IMG/VR virus record: IMGVR_UViG_3300037010_003311
Coordinates: 62,001 to 126,000 of that record
DNA length: 64,000 nucleotides
Strand: one strand, 5' to 3'
Origin: a virus
In this document: one piece after another, positions 1 through 8,212 of the stretch
Layout of the letters: each line of letters begins with the position of its first letter
Position numbering within the stretch: the stretch's first letter is position 1
The notes under the pieces: model-generated
The model's database searches: none
Seen by the model: only the letters and a program-made list of their open reading frames with translations
What the model was told of the DNA's origin: nothing
Made by a program: the position numbers and the translations under genes

Positions 1-2
1 AC

Positions 3-629
3 GTTAGGGATAATGCTGAAGTATATGGTAATGCTCAAGTATACGGTTATGCTATGGTATATGGTAATGCTGAAGCATATCGTTTTGCCAAAGTATATGA
101 TTATACCGAAGTGTATGATAATGCAGAAGTATATGGTAATGCTGAAGTATATTGTGATGCTCGAGTTAGTGGTAATGCTAAGGTGCATGGTAATGCGATG
201 GTATATGGTAATACTCGAGTTAGTGGTAATGTTATGATACATGGTAATGCGATGGTATATGGTAATTCTGAGGTATATGATAGAGCTCAAGTATATGGGG
301 AGGCCCAAGTGTATGATAATGCCAAAGTGTATGGTGATACTTATATATATGATAAAGCCATTATATACGATGATGCTGAAGTGTATGATAATGCTAAAGT
401 ATATGATAATGCCCAAGTGTATGGTTTTGCTGAAGTATATGATAATGCTAAAGTATATGATAGGGCTCAGGTATCTGGTATTGCTGAAGTATATGGTAGG
501 GCTCAGGTATCTGGTATTGCTGAAGTATATGATAGGGCTCAGGTATATGGTATGGCTCAGGTATATGGTTGGGCCAAAGTATATAACGATACTCATGTAT
601 CTGGTTATGATGAAGTCTATAGTGTATGA
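3..629 (+). CDS. Left-handed beta-helix repeat protein, YdcK-like (copy 1, 5' truncated by window edge)
   Basis: The frame is open from the first bases, so the N-terminus lies outside the window. Nearly the whole product is a six-residue repeat of the type A-x-V-Y-G/D-N/D, the signature of a left-handed parallel beta-helix as in E. coli YdcK and hexapeptide acyltransferases. No catalytic His or acyl-CoA loop of those enzymes is visible, so a binding or structural role is as likely. It shares long blocks, including the RFAKVYDY segment and the THVSGYDEVYSV end, with the next copy, which indicates recent duplication or gene conversion. The function is unknown; a virion or host-surface role is only a guess. 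Confidence 0.7.
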   Translation, partial: VRDNAEVYGNAQVYGYAMVYGNAEAYRFAKVYDYTEVYDNAEVYGNAEVYCDARVSGNAKVHGNAMVYGNTRVSGNVMIHGNAMVYGNSEVYDRAQVYGEAQVYDNAKVYGDTYIYDKAIIYDDAEVYDNAKVYDNAQVYGFAEVYDNAKVYDRAQVSGIAEVYGRAQVSGIAEVYDRAQVYGMAQVYGWAKVYNDTHVSGYDEVYSV

Positions 630-714
630 TATCAAAGTAATACCATCATATAAACCAAAGTTGCCAATACCGGACCGAGGACATACTACTTCAGAACTTG
701 AAGCTAAGTTATGA
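625..714 (+). pseudogene. Decayed copy of the small CxxC gene found after copy 2
   Basis: The sequence after copy 1 matches the 5' part (YKPKLPI) and 3' part (TTSELEAK versus TTSKLEAK) of the intact gene at 1358-1630. About 100 nt carrying the CxxC segment are missing. The equivalent of the start codon at 625 runs into TAA after four codons. This looks like a deletion-plus-frameshift remnant of the same two-gene unit. Confidence 0.6.
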
Positions 715-729
715 AGATTGAAACGAAAG

Positions 730-770
730 AACTTACCGGATAACCAGGTAAGTTTCCCGGTCGCTAAAAT
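730..770 (+). terminator. Stem-loop with TTTCCCGGTCG tail
   Basis: AACTTACC (730-737) pairs with GGTAAGTT (747-754) around a 9-nt loop. It is followed by TTCCCGGTCGCTAAAA, a diverged form of the hairpin-TTTCCTGTCG-AAAA element seen at five other gene ends in this window. It separates the first and second beta-helix units. Confidence 0.45.
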
Positions 771-780
771 GTTACAGATT

Positions 781-827
781 GAAATTTGATACAATATACT
801 AGCGGTCGATCATTAAAAGGAATATAA
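781..827 (+). promoter_or_regulatory. Duplicated promoter/RBS module (TATACT -10-like box)
   Basis: Bases 781-830 and 1661-1710 align without gaps with only about 7 differences in 50. Both contain a TATACTA box (795-801) and end in AAAAGGAATATAAATG. Conservation across two intergenic gaps suggests a promoter plus ribosome binding site copied with the gene. No clear -35 box is visible, as is usual for Campylobacterota sigma-70 promoters. Confidence 0.45.
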
Positions 828-1361
828 ATGGTGGAAAAAAAATATAAACTTGGTGAGTCAGAAGAGTTTCCATCTGGAACTCTTTTTAGAGTTATAGCAT
901 TAAAAGATTTTAACGATGTAACTGCTGGTGAAATCGGTGGTTGGATCGAAAAAGAAGATAACCTAGCGCAAGATGGTGACGCTTGGGTCTATGGTGACGC
1001 TATGGTATATGGTGATGCTCGAGTTAGTGATGATGCTCAGGTATATGGTAATGCCCGAGTTAGTGGTGAGGCTCGAGTATATGATAAGGCTCACGTTAAG
1101 GATAATGCTGAAGTATATGGTAATGCTCAAGTATATGGTTATGCTATGGTATATGGTAATGCTGAAGCATATCGTTTTGCCAAAGTATATGATTATGCCG
1201 AAGTATATGATTATGCCGAAGTGTATGATAATGCTCAAGTGTATGATTATGCTGAAGTATATGATAATGCTGAAGTATATGGTATGGCTCAGGTATACGG
1301 TTGGGCCAAAGTATATAACGATACTCATGTATCTGGTTATGATGAAGTATATAGTGTATGA
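828..1361 (+). CDS. Left-handed beta-helix repeat protein, YdcK-like (copy 2)
   Basis: The product of 177 residues starts with a globular cap (KYKLGESEEF...LFRVIALKDF) and a GGWIEKEDNL segment, then about 19 hexapeptide repeats A-x-V-Y-G/D-x. This cap-plus-repeat layout is that of E. coli YdcK as I remember it. A strong AAAAGGA site precedes the ATG. It ends in an ATGA overlap with the small CxxC gene, so the two are probably translationally coupled. The biochemical role is not evident. The 18-bp DNA repeat makes the gene prone to slippage and recombination. Confidence 0.75.
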   Translation: MVEKKYKLGESEEFPSGTLFRVIALKDFNDVTAGEIGGWIEKEDNLAQDGDAWVYGDAMVYGDARVSDDAQVYGNARVSGEARVYDKAHVKDNAEVYGNAQVYGYAMVYGNAEAYRFAKVYDYAEVYDYAEVYDNAQVYDYAEVYDNAEVYGMAQVYGWAKVYNDTHVSGYDEVYSV

Positions 1362-1630
1362 TGACAAAGTATATGCTATCCTATAAACCAAAGTTACCAA
1401 TACAAGAACTCAGCGAAGAAACTTTTAAAAGGGAATACCTAAGCGAGGATATACTTTACGCTAAGTCATATAATATGTGCGGTGAATGTATTTTCTTTGA
1501 ACCGGGTCGTGGGTGTACTACTTCAAAACTTGAAGCTAAGTACGGGAATAGTCGTACACCAGCCTGCGAAGAATTTAAAATAAAAGGAATGAGCAATGAC
1601 AACGAAAGAGCTTACCGGGATATCCGGTAA
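1358..1630 (+). CDS. Small four-cysteine protein, probable zinc knuckle
   Basis: The 90-residue product contains CGECIFFEPGRGC and a later PACEEF, a C-x2-C...C...C pattern also seen in the protein at 34844-35185. This is typical of small phage zinc-binding proteins of unknown function. It overlaps the end of beta-helix copy 2 by ATGA. Its stop codon lies inside the following stem-loop. A decayed relative follows copy 1, so the pair (beta-helix plus CxxC gene) was duplicated as a unit. Confidence 0.6.
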   Translation: MMTKYMLSYKPKLPIQELSEETFKREYLSEDILYAKSYNMCGECIFFEPGRGCTTSKLEAKYGNSRTPACEEFKIKGMSNDNERAYRDIR

Positions 1631-1650
1631 GCTCTCCTGTCGCGAAAAAG
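1607..1650 (+). terminator. 12-bp stem-loop followed by CCTGTCGCGAAAAAG
   Basis: AGAGCTTACCGG (1607-1618) pairs perfectly with CCGGTAAGCTCT (1624-1635) around GATAT. The tail reads CTCCTGTCGCGAAAAAG, the shared tail of the element described in the findings. It lacks a classical long U-tract. Confidence 0.55.
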
Positions 1651-1660
1651 AAGACATAAT

Positions 1661-1707
1661 GAAATTGGATATACTATACTATCGTATGATCATTAAAAGG
1701 AATATAA
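1661..1707 (+). promoter_or_regulatory. Duplicated promoter/RBS module, second copy
   Basis: This is the second copy of the 50-bp module at 781-830, with overlapping TATACTATACT boxes (1670-1680) and the same AAAAGGAATATAAATG end leading into beta-helix copy 3. Confidence 0.45.
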
Positions 1708-2295
1708 ATGGTAGGAAAAAAATATAAACTTGGGGAGTCAGAAGAGTTCTTAGGAAGAACTATTTTTAGAATTATAGCACTAAGAACATTTAATGATGTA
1801 TCTATCGGAGACATTGGTGGATGGGTCGAAAGTGAAAATAACTTAGATCATAATGGTGGTGCCTGGATTTATGGTAATGCTATGGTATATGGTGATACTC
1901 GAGTTAGTTGTAATGCTATGGTATATGGTAATGCTATGGTATATGATAATGCTCAGGTATATGGTGATGCTCAAGTATACGGGGATGCCCAAGTATATGG
2001 TAATGCTCAAGTATATGGTGATTCTCATGTATATGATAAAGCTATTGTATATGATAATGCTGAAGTGTATGATAATGCTCAAGTATATGATTATGCGGAA
2101 GCATATGGTTTTGCGGAAGTATATGGTAATGCTCAAGTATATGGTTATGCTGAAGTATATGATAATGCTAAAGTATATGATAGGGCTGAAGTATACGGTT
2201 TTGTGGAAGTATATGATAGGGCTCAAGTATATGGTTATGCCGAAGTATATAGCGATACTCATGTATATGGTTATGAGGAAGTATATAGTGTATGA
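1708..2295 (+). CDS. Left-handed beta-helix repeat protein, YdcK-like (copy 3)
   Basis: The 195-residue product repeats the cap (MVGKKYKLGESEEF, then a GGWVESENNL segment) and carries about 22 hexapeptide repeats. It differs more from copies 1 and 2 than they do from each other, so it is probably the older duplicate. The stop at 2293-2295 is followed in frame by about 49 sense codons down to the next gene's start; see the small ORF and the finding. No catalytic residues are recognisable. Confidence 0.75.
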   Translation: MVGKKYKLGESEEFLGRTIFRIIALRTFNDVSIGDIGGWVESENNLDHNGGAWIYGNAMVYGDTRVSCNAMVYGNAMVYDNAQVYGDAQVYGDAQVYGNAQVYGDSHVYDKAIVYDNAEVYDNAQVYDYAEAYGFAEVYGNAQVYGYAEVYDNAKVYDRAEVYGFVEVYDRAQVYGYAEVYSDTHVYGYEEVYSV

Positions 2296-2346
2296 GTCAG
2301 AGATAGTATAACTAGTTTAGATTGGTCTGCTAGTTCTATCAATTCA

Positions 2347-2445
2347 ATGAATTGGCCAGAGGCCGTAAATTATGCTAAAAGTTTAGTTGCCCCAGTGTAT
2401 TATAAAGGGCAAGGAATAATAAAATTAAAAAAGGATATCAAATGA
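2347..2445 (+). CDS. Possible small ORF or readthrough tail of copy 3
   Basis: ATG at 2347 opens a 32-codon frame (MNWPEAVNYAKSLVAPVYY...) in the same frame as copy 3, ending in an ATGA overlap with the next gene. There is no convincing ribosome binding site. It could be a real small protein, the 3' remnant of a longer domain, or chance. Confidence 0.25.
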   Translation: MNWPEAVNYAKSLVAPVYYKGQGIIKLKKDIK

Positions 2446-2741
2446 GTTTATACCAAGAATTACTACAAAATCCTCCAGCTATAAAAATAAAAGATAATGC
2501 TAAAGAAGTCGTTTTTACAACAATATCGTGTATGTGTGATAATATACATTATCTTAATTTTAAAAAGAATGAAGCCGGGGAATTTAAAGTATCTGGTCGC
2601 AAATTTGCTTTAAGCAATTGGCAAATGAAAGATGACTACCTAACTGATTTAGGTTGGGCAGCAGATGATGAGGACTGGGATGAAGTTATCAGAATTATTA
2701 ATTCTGGTACAGAATTAGTACAATCTGCGAAATGTAGATAA
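2442..2741 (+). CDS. Hypothetical protein, 99 aa
   Basis: This soluble small protein begins MSLYQELLQNPP and has an acidic, Trp-containing C-terminal half (GWAADDEDWDEV). AAAAAGG stands before the ATG. It ends in a TAATG overlap with the next gene. I do not recognise a family. It belongs to a run of short early-type genes between the beta-helix genes and the rIIA-like gene. Confidence 0.6.
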   Translation: MSLYQELLQNPPAIKIKDNAKEVVFTTISCMCDNIHYLNFKKNEAGEFKVSGRKFALSNWQMKDDYLTDLGWAADDEDWDEVIRIINSGTELVQSAKCR

Positions 2742-2959
2742 TGAAAAATCATAAAATGAAGAATACAATTTATTTAATTAAATGCGAAGCTTCCAATCAA
2801 TATTATAATGGAAAAAGTTTGGATGGAGAAGTCATTACTGATAAGCATTTTGGTGGTATACTTGATGCGATGCAATTTATGTCTTATGATAGTGCTCTTG
2901 AAGTTATATCTAACACAAGTGTAAGTTTTTTAACGATTATACAAACTTATGAGGATTAG
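2741..2959 (+). CDS. Hypothetical protein, 72 aa
   Basis: A small mixed alpha/beta protein (NTIYLIKCEASNQYYNG...). It is coupled to the preceding gene by TAATG, and a second in-frame ATG at codon 6 is an alternative start. No family was recognised. Confidence 0.5.
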   Translation: MKNHKMKNTIYLIKCEASNQYYNGKSLDGEVITDKHFGGILDAMQFMSYDSALEVISNTSVSFLTIIQTYED

Positions 2960-2961
2960 AA

Positions 2962-3030
2962 ATGGAGAAACCATCAAAAATTATTGGCGATAATTTTATT
3001 AAATTACAGGAGAATCAAAATGAAAAATGA
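2962..3030 (+). CDS. Possible 22-aa leader-like ORF
   Basis: ATG at 2962 is preceded by GAGGATTAGAA and opens a 22-codon frame (MEKPSKIIGDNF...) that overlaps the next gene's start. It may be a small coupled peptide; coding status is uncertain. Confidence 0.25.
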   Translation: MEKPSKIIGDNFIKLQENQNEK

Positions 3031-3271
3031 TATTAGACCATTAACTAGAACTGAGATATTTAATCATTTAGTTGTCGAGTACCAATTAAGATTTAGTCTT
3101 CAAAGTATGAATCCGGATAGCCCGGATAAGGTAATGGCAATGGCTCAACGTAAAGCAATAACTAGAGCAGTAAGAGAAACTTGGTACTGGTTTAATAATC
3201 AGGAAAAGTTTTTAAAGGCTTTAAAGTTTATTGTTCCAGAAACTGATTTAAAAATCAAAACTAACGACTAA
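3020..3271 (+). CDS. Hypothetical protein, 83 aa
   Basis: I chose the ATG at 3020 (MKNDIRPLTR...) because CAGGAG lies about 7 nt upstream. The longer frame from 2984 has no such site. The product is basic and helical with a Trp-rich patch (ETWYWFNNQEKFLKALKF). No family recognised. Confidence 0.55.
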   Translation: MKNDIRPLTRTEIFNHLVVEYQLRFSLQSMNPDSPDKVMAMAQRKAITRAVRETWYWFNNQEKFLKALKFIVPETDLKIKTND

Positions 3272-3281
3272 AGAGTTAACG

Positions 3282-3512
3282 ATGAATGAGACTGATATAA
3301 TCCCAACCACTATTGCATTATCAGTTAAACTGATAGATGACAAGGAATTACAAATTAGTACTTTAATAGGCGATCGTACTATATCGATTCAAAAATATAT
3401 AGTTGATCAAATGGATAAAATAATTTTGGATGCTATATCTACTAATCAATTGATATTATTGCAGGCGCGGATATCTGAAGAATTATTATCTCGAGAATAT
3501 AAAAAGGAATAA
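3282..3512 (+). CDS. Hypothetical protein, 76 aa
   Basis: A small protein with a predicted strand-rich N-terminus (IALSVKLIDDKELQI) and helical C-terminus. GAGTTAACG before the ATG is a weak ribosome binding site. No recognisable motif. Confidence 0.5.
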   Translation: MNETDIIPTTIALSVKLIDDKELQISTLIGDRTISIQKYIVDQMDKIILDAISTNQLILLQARISEELLSREYKKE

Positions 3513-3513
3513 T

Positions 3514-3885
3514 ATGGAATATATCTATAAATATAATACCGAAGATAATAGGTTTAGTAAAGAACCAGTAGTTGTATCAGATAAGCGAGAACTAGATAAA
3601 GGAACTGAAATCCCTCTCACAGTTTTACCATTTGATAACTATGACTTTGATTCATATTCAATGACTAATACTGAACTAAAAAAAGCAATACTTGAAAATT
3701 TCAAGCGAAGTGATCCAGCCTTCCCAACCCAAATACCGTGGAATAATTATGAGACTTTAATTGGTCTTATTGTTGCCGCTGGTGATTTATGTCGATCTAA
3801 TGATTATATCTTGGATATTAGTAGTCAGACTATTGAGCATTTGGCTGAACTTTTAAGACGTCAGATAGTTAATTTGGTTAGTTAG
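3514..3885 (+). CDS. Hypothetical protein, 123 aa
   Basis: An acidic soluble protein (MEYIYKYNTEDNRF...). It starts just after the preceding stop with AAAAAGGAATA as ribosome binding site. The C-terminal half is helical (QTIEHLAELLRRQIVNLVS). No family recognised. It is the last gene before the rIIA-like gene. Confidence 0.55.
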   Translation: MEYIYKYNTEDNRFSKEPVVVSDKRELDKGTEIPLTVLPFDNYDFDSYSMTNTELKKAILENFKRSDPAFPTQIPWNNYETLIGLIVAAGDLCRSNDYILDISSQTIEHLAELLRRQIVNLVS

Positions 3886-3906
3886 ACCACAAGTTTAAAA
3901 TAGGTA

Positions 3907-3919
3907 CCCCATGTCGGGG
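3907..3919 (+). other. Short GC hairpin before the rIIA-like gene
   Basis: CCCC (3907-3910) and GGGG (3916-3919) enclose ATGTC. This is an unusual GC patch in an AT-rich gap, but with no T-run. It might be a weak terminator or leader hairpin. Confidence 0.3.
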
Positions 3920-3960
3920 CGAACAATATAAAACAAAAACATTAAAATAAAGGTTAAAGA

Positions 3961-6900
3961 ATGATAATCCCAGAAGTAAAATCAAGTACAATAACAAACT
4001 CAGTTGCACTTAAAAGTGTCGAATTTAGTATTACTAATAATGAGGAAGAGATTAAAAAATTGATGGGGATCTTAACATACGATCTCTACAAAAATAAACC
4101 AGGTGCTGTAATCAGAGAGCTTAGTACTAACTGTATTGATGCTCATAAGCTTGTGGCTAATGAATTAAAGTCCGGGCATATTGGATCAAAAACACCATTT
4201 GCTATCATACTCCCAAGTGATTATAATAATAACTTTTTAACTATCCGCGATTTTGGACCAGGGTTAACAGAAGAAGAAATGTTTACTATTTATCCAACAT
4301 ATGGGAGCAGTACGAAAGAGAATACTAATGATTATACTGGTTGTTTAGGACTAGGTAGTAAATCGCCGCTAGCAATCAGTCCAGACTTCTTAGTTACAAG
4401 TTATAATAACAATAAGGTTGCCGTATATAAAACTCAGATGAACGATGGTAAAACAAACTTAGATCTTCGTTGGACGGATTCGGTAATTAATGCGGAAATT
4501 GTAGATGATGTTACAATTGTAGATGATGTTACAATTGAACCAGAAGAGAATAAGCTTATTTTTAAAAATGATTATGCTCAATACTTCTGGTATAAAAATC
4601 ATATCCAGATGAATATAACACATAATAATTTTTTAATGATTGCTATCAATCTTAAAAATTTTTATAATATTGGGAACACTTTATCATATATCTTTATTTT
4701 AAGAACTGCTGATACTATTAACCATTATAAATTGGTCTTTAATATTAATAAATTAAATGAAGATGATTTAGATCAGAATAAAACATTTAATTATTATATA
4801 ACCGACCAGGATGATAATAAAATATTTTCTGGTGCCGAATCTAATATTTTAGATTACGATGATCTATCAGTTGTTGAGCAAAAAAATTATCATAATAATT
4901 TTAGTTTCTTTGGTATTAATCTTTTAGATATTTTACCAGAATTATCGGATAATAATTTAACTGGTTATATCTTCGAAGAAATATTTAAACCAGACGAAAC
5001 CAAGTTCCGAATTTTAAACGACGAAGAAATAAATGCGTTGGATATTACCGAACGTAGGGAATACAAACATAAATTAAAAGAATACGAGCTAAAGGAAGAT
5101 GCTCGTATAAAGAATGCTTTATTATATAGTTCTAGTTTTAATTCTGGTCTTAAAATTGAAGTACCAATTAGTGAACAATATAAGTCACAATTACTGAATG
5201 AAATTGAAAGACAATTATTATTCTTTGAGACTAAACCATATATAATTGAGTATACTAATTTTGGACCAATGGTTCATGAGTTGGTGGCCTACCAAGAGGT
5301 ATTACAACAATATTTTATTGAGTTTGTTCCAAACTTTTACCTTTCTGAAAAAAAAATATTAGATGGTAATATTTGGTGGATGGATAAAAAATATTCTGAT
5401 TTTATAAGTGCATATTCTAAAGTTACAAATCGTGGAGAAAATCTTTTATTAGTACAAGGTAATGTGACTTACCCGATTGATCTCCAAGCTATGATAGATA
5501 CACTTAAATCGGCTAGTCGGGATCCAAGATTTGAGATTGAAAGCGAATACTTACCGATAGTAGAAGCTTTAAGAACTGGTTACTACAATAGTATAGATGT
5601 AACATCTTTCCGCAACTTTTTCTGTGGAGTAATGTTTTTTGATATTGGTGAGATAAATTTTCATCCATCTCGCGAAAGCTTAAATTATGATATAACTACT
5701 AGTTTAAAAATATTTGATAAAATTGTACAAGTAATAAAACTAGTAGGAACCAAAATGATGGATACATTAAATGCGTGCATAGATGATATACATTTGGCTG
5801 GGGTAAAATATAACATTGGTAATCAAACTAATCTGATGTTTGAAAATGATAAGTATTTTGGGCCAACGAGATTAAATCTTATTGGTAATATTTTTCCAAA
5901 AATTTTACTAAATATTACTCCGGAAAAAACGGTTCTTGAAAAATTAAAAGAATTATATAAACCAGGCGAAAAATTAGTACAACTTACTACTACGAAGCGA
6001 GACCCCGGTAGTGAAAATCCAGAAATTGGTAAAGTGACTTCTAATAGGGCCAGTAACTATAAGGTTGCGACAGGTTATAATTTTGAGAACGCTTTATTAA
6101 CCGCTCCATTATCCACAGTATTAGTATTTGTCGATTCTTGGAAGAGTCGAAAAAATTTTATGGAACACTATATCGACATTATAAATTATTATATTGGTAA
6201 AGCTAAAACCGAAGACCAGGAAGCAGTAGCGGACTATCACGAAAAGAATCCAGATACTCTATATGAAGACGCACCCAGAAAGCATTGTAAAGTAATAGGT
6301 TCATCTAGCATTCAATTGGTAGAATGTAAAGTGCAAGGGCTACCAACCCTAACATCTATTGATAATCCTAATTATGGTTTATTCCAACCTATTTTTATTA
6401 ACCGCGAGCACCTAAAAGATGAAAACATTAGTCCAGAAGATTTTATGAAAGCACTTGGTATGGCATCATATAATGATATATATCCTCGCGCATTTAATTT
6501 AAAAGATGAAATAGCTAATCTTATTAAAATTGGTAAAGCTTCTTTACCAGAAAAAACTAGATCTTCAACTGCTGGGATACAAAAGGCTATTGGTACTATT
6601 AAAATAGACACGATTGGAAAATCTTCGTTATCCTTCTCAGAGTCTAATCTTTATTATAAGAAAAAACTAAGGGATGAGCAATTGGTTGAGATATTTGATA
6701 AAATTTTGGCCGCAAATAGTAATCCAGATTTAACTTCTATCAATAAAACAATAATAATTCTACCTTTAAATAAACGTGGAGAACGTACCAAAATTAATCA
6801 CCAATTCTTTAATTTGTATAATCATGAGAATCATAGTAGCGAAATTTATAACTTAATGTTAGTAAGTAAGTTTGATTCTTTCGCTACTAGACCAGATGGC

Positions 6901-8022
6901 GCTAATAATAATCATTATGTAATTAGCATTAATGAAAATATGTTTGAACAGGTGCGTGATGAATTAAATGTTCTAGCTAATAATACAAAGTATCTGGCTG
7001 GAGGTATTAAGATTTTAGATATTAATGCACCGGAAACGATTGATGTATTTTTTGATCATATCGTTAAAACATATAGCAAAAAGGTTATTGATATTACTCA
7101 AGTTGGTGAAATCATGATTGATCCACGTTATATTTATAATAGGTTAAATACTCATTTAAATAAAATATTTACTAATATCACGGAATATGAAAATTTTAAA
7201 CATAATCCATATCCTAGGCTGATAAAAGAATTTTACTTTTCTTGGTATGTATTGCATAATACTGTTTTAAATAACGAACAATCGCAGTTAAATAGACATA
7301 CGACTCTAATTCTGAAAATTTTCTTATATAAAGCTTCGGATATTGCTTTACCTCAAGAAATAATAAATAATATCACATTTGATATATATACTAAATCTAT
7401 ATATGGTTCTAATAAAAACAGAACATTAATTTTAGAACATATATTAAAAAAGTATAATGAAATCAAACCAAAATTTATTCAAATCTCGAATAATAATATA
7501 TTTGATTTAAATCGTTTGGAATATAATAGTTCCGGTATTAATAAAAATGAGTATAAGTACCCATTATTGAATAATATTCTACATGTTATTAGTAATAAAT
7601 CAATACTTGACCTTAAAAAGAATAATACAAATTTTGATAAATTGGTCAATCGGTTTGAAAAAATTAACCCGAATATTTATCGTAACGTAGAAAATGTTTT
7701 AACTAACTATCTAAAAGTATATGTTGAGGATTTCATGAATATCGAACACAATATAAATTTTTTAGATTTTGATAAAACCGGAACATTACTAAGTAATGGG
7801 GAAATGCAATATAAAATACTAGCTAGTACTTCGATTAACCGATTACAGAATCAAGAGACTAAAAATAAAAAATTGAAGAGTTTAATCTTTGGGAAGGAAT
7901 ATAAAAAGCAAAAACAACTAGCAATGAAAGTAATTGCCGACATGTATGAAGAAGTTGTTGAACAAACCGATCAAGAATGTAGTATCCAAAGCGGGGACAG
8001 TTGCAGCACATCTGCTGCATAA
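3961..8022 (+). CDS. rIIA-like GHKL ATPase, very large (1353 aa)
   Basis: The N-terminal 140 residues carry the GHKL ATP-binding (Bergerat) motifs. These are the N-box VIRELSTNCIDAH (50-62), the G1 box RDFGPGL (96-102) and the lid GCLGLGSKSP (127-136), laid out as in T4 rIIA. T4 rIIA is roughly half this length, so about 600 extra residues of unknown fold follow. rIIA acts with rIIB at the membrane in protecting infected cells from exclusion and early lysis; that role is known for T4 and only inferred here. The C-terminus is Cys/Ser-rich (CSIQSGDSCSTSAA). AAAGG precedes the ATG. No rIIB-like gene is adjacent. Confidence 0.7.
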   Translation: MIIPEVKSSTITNSVALKSVEFSITNNEEEIKKLMGILTYDLYKNKPGAVIRELSTNCIDAHKLVANELKSGHIGSKTPFAIILPSDYNNNFLTIRDFGPGLTEEEMFTIYPTYGSSTKENTNDYTGCLGLGSKSPLAISPDFLVTSYNNNKVAVYKTQMNDGKTNLDLRWTDSVINAEIVDDVTIVDDVTIEPEENKLIFKNDYAQYFWYKNHIQMNITHNNFLMIAINLKNFYNIGNTLSYIFILRTADTINHYKLVFNINKLNEDDLDQNKTFNYYITDQDDNKIFSGAESNILDYDDLSVVEQKNYHNNFSFFGINLLDILPELSDNNLTGYIFEEIFKPDETKFRILNDEEINALDITERREYKHKLKEYELKEDARIKNALLYSSSFNSGLKIEVPISEQYKSQLLNEIERQLLFFETKPYIIEYTNFGPMVHELVAYQEVLQQYFIEFVPNFYLSEKKILDGNIWWMDKKYSDFISAYSKVTNRGENLLLVQGNVTYPIDLQAMIDTLKSASRDPRFEIESEYLPIVEALRTGYYNSIDVTSFRNFFCGVMFFDIGEINFHPSRESLNYDITTSLKIFDKIVQVIKLVGTKMMDTLNACIDDIHLAGVKYNIGNQTNLMFENDKYFGPTRLNLIGNIFPKILLNITPEKTVLEKLKELYKPGEKLVQLTTTKRDPGSENPEIGKVTSNRASNYKVATGYNFENALLTAPLSTVLVFVDSWKSRKNFMEHYIDIINYYIGKAKTEDQEAVADYHEKNPDTLYEDAPRKHCKVIGSSSIQLVECKVQGLPTLTSIDNPNYGLFQPIFINREHLKDENISPEDFMKALGMASYNDIYPRAFNLKDEIANLIKIGKASLPEKTRSSTAGIQKAIGTIKIDTIGKSSLSFSESNLYYKKKLRDEQLVEIFDKILAANSNPDLTSINKTIIILPLNKRGERTKINHQFFNLYNHENHSSEIYNLMLVSKFDSFATRPDGANNNHYVISINENMFEQVRDELNVLANNTKYLAGGIKILDINAPETIDVFFDHIVKTYSKKVIDITQVGEIMIDPRYIYNRLNTHLNKIFTNITEYENFKHNPYPRLIKEFYFSWYVLHNTVLNNEQSQLNRHTTLILKIFLYKASDIALPQEIINNITFDIYTKSIYGSNKNRTLILEHILKKYNEIKPKFIQISNNNIFDLNRLEYNSSGINKNEYKYPLLNNILHVISNKSILDLKKNNTNFDKLVNRFEKINPNIYRNVENVLTNYLKVYVEDFMNIEHNINFLDFDKTGTLLSNGEMQYKILASTSINRLQNQETKNKKLKSLIFGKEYKKQKQLAMKVIADMYEEVVEQTDQECSIQSGDSCSTSAA

Positions 8023-8025
8023 GGT

Positions 8026-8127
8026 ATGAAAAAAATCAATGAAGTTGAAAATTTAAGAATACGAATATATGTAACTAAAGTGGCCGAAATAGTAGGTATA
8101 GTAATCTTACTATTTCTTATAATATAG
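8026..8127 (+). CDS. Small single-pass membrane peptide, 33 aa
   Basis: ATG at 8026, three bases after the rIIA-like stop, opens a short frame. It has a charged N-terminus (MKKINEVENLRIRIY) and a hydrophobic tail (EIVGIVILLFLII) that would span the membrane. AAGG overlaps the preceding stop. Its position beside an rIIA-like gene fits a membrane partner, but that is speculation. The 3' end overlaps the TATAGAAAT motif. Confidence 0.4.
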   Translation: MKKINEVENLRIRIYVTKVAEIVGIVILLFLII

Positions 8128-8132
8128 AAATC
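8123..8132 (+). promoter_or_regulatory. TATAGAAATA-type motif upstream of the thyX operon
   Basis: The bases read TATAGAAATC, one of nine intergenic copies. It lies about 80 nt before the ThyX-like gene. Short arms ACTA (8109-8112) and TAGT (8136-8139) flank it. Confidence 0.45.
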
Positions 8133-8135
8133 AAT

Positions 8136-8181
8136 TAGTATCTTAGGAAGCAGAAAATTATTTCAGTATTTTAAGATGCTA
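8136..8181 (+). other. Inverted repeat before the thyX operon
   Basis: TAGTATCTTA (8136-8145) and TAAGATGCTA (8172-8181) are complementary at 9 of 10 positions, with a G-U pair at the tenth. No T-run follows. It may be an RNA leader hairpin or an operator. Confidence 0.4.
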
Positions 8182-8212
8182 AAAATAAAGAAAAGAGTAA
8201 AGGAGAAAACGA

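Noticed and set aside
13-2311. Several long open frames in other frames and on the minus strand across the beta-helix genes (for example 13-237, 241-714, 963-1400, 1843-2262, 1853-2311).
   Set aside because: The 18-bp repeat keeps stop codons out of several frames at once. These frames lack ribosome binding sites and the conserved N-terminal cap, so they are by-products of the repeat.
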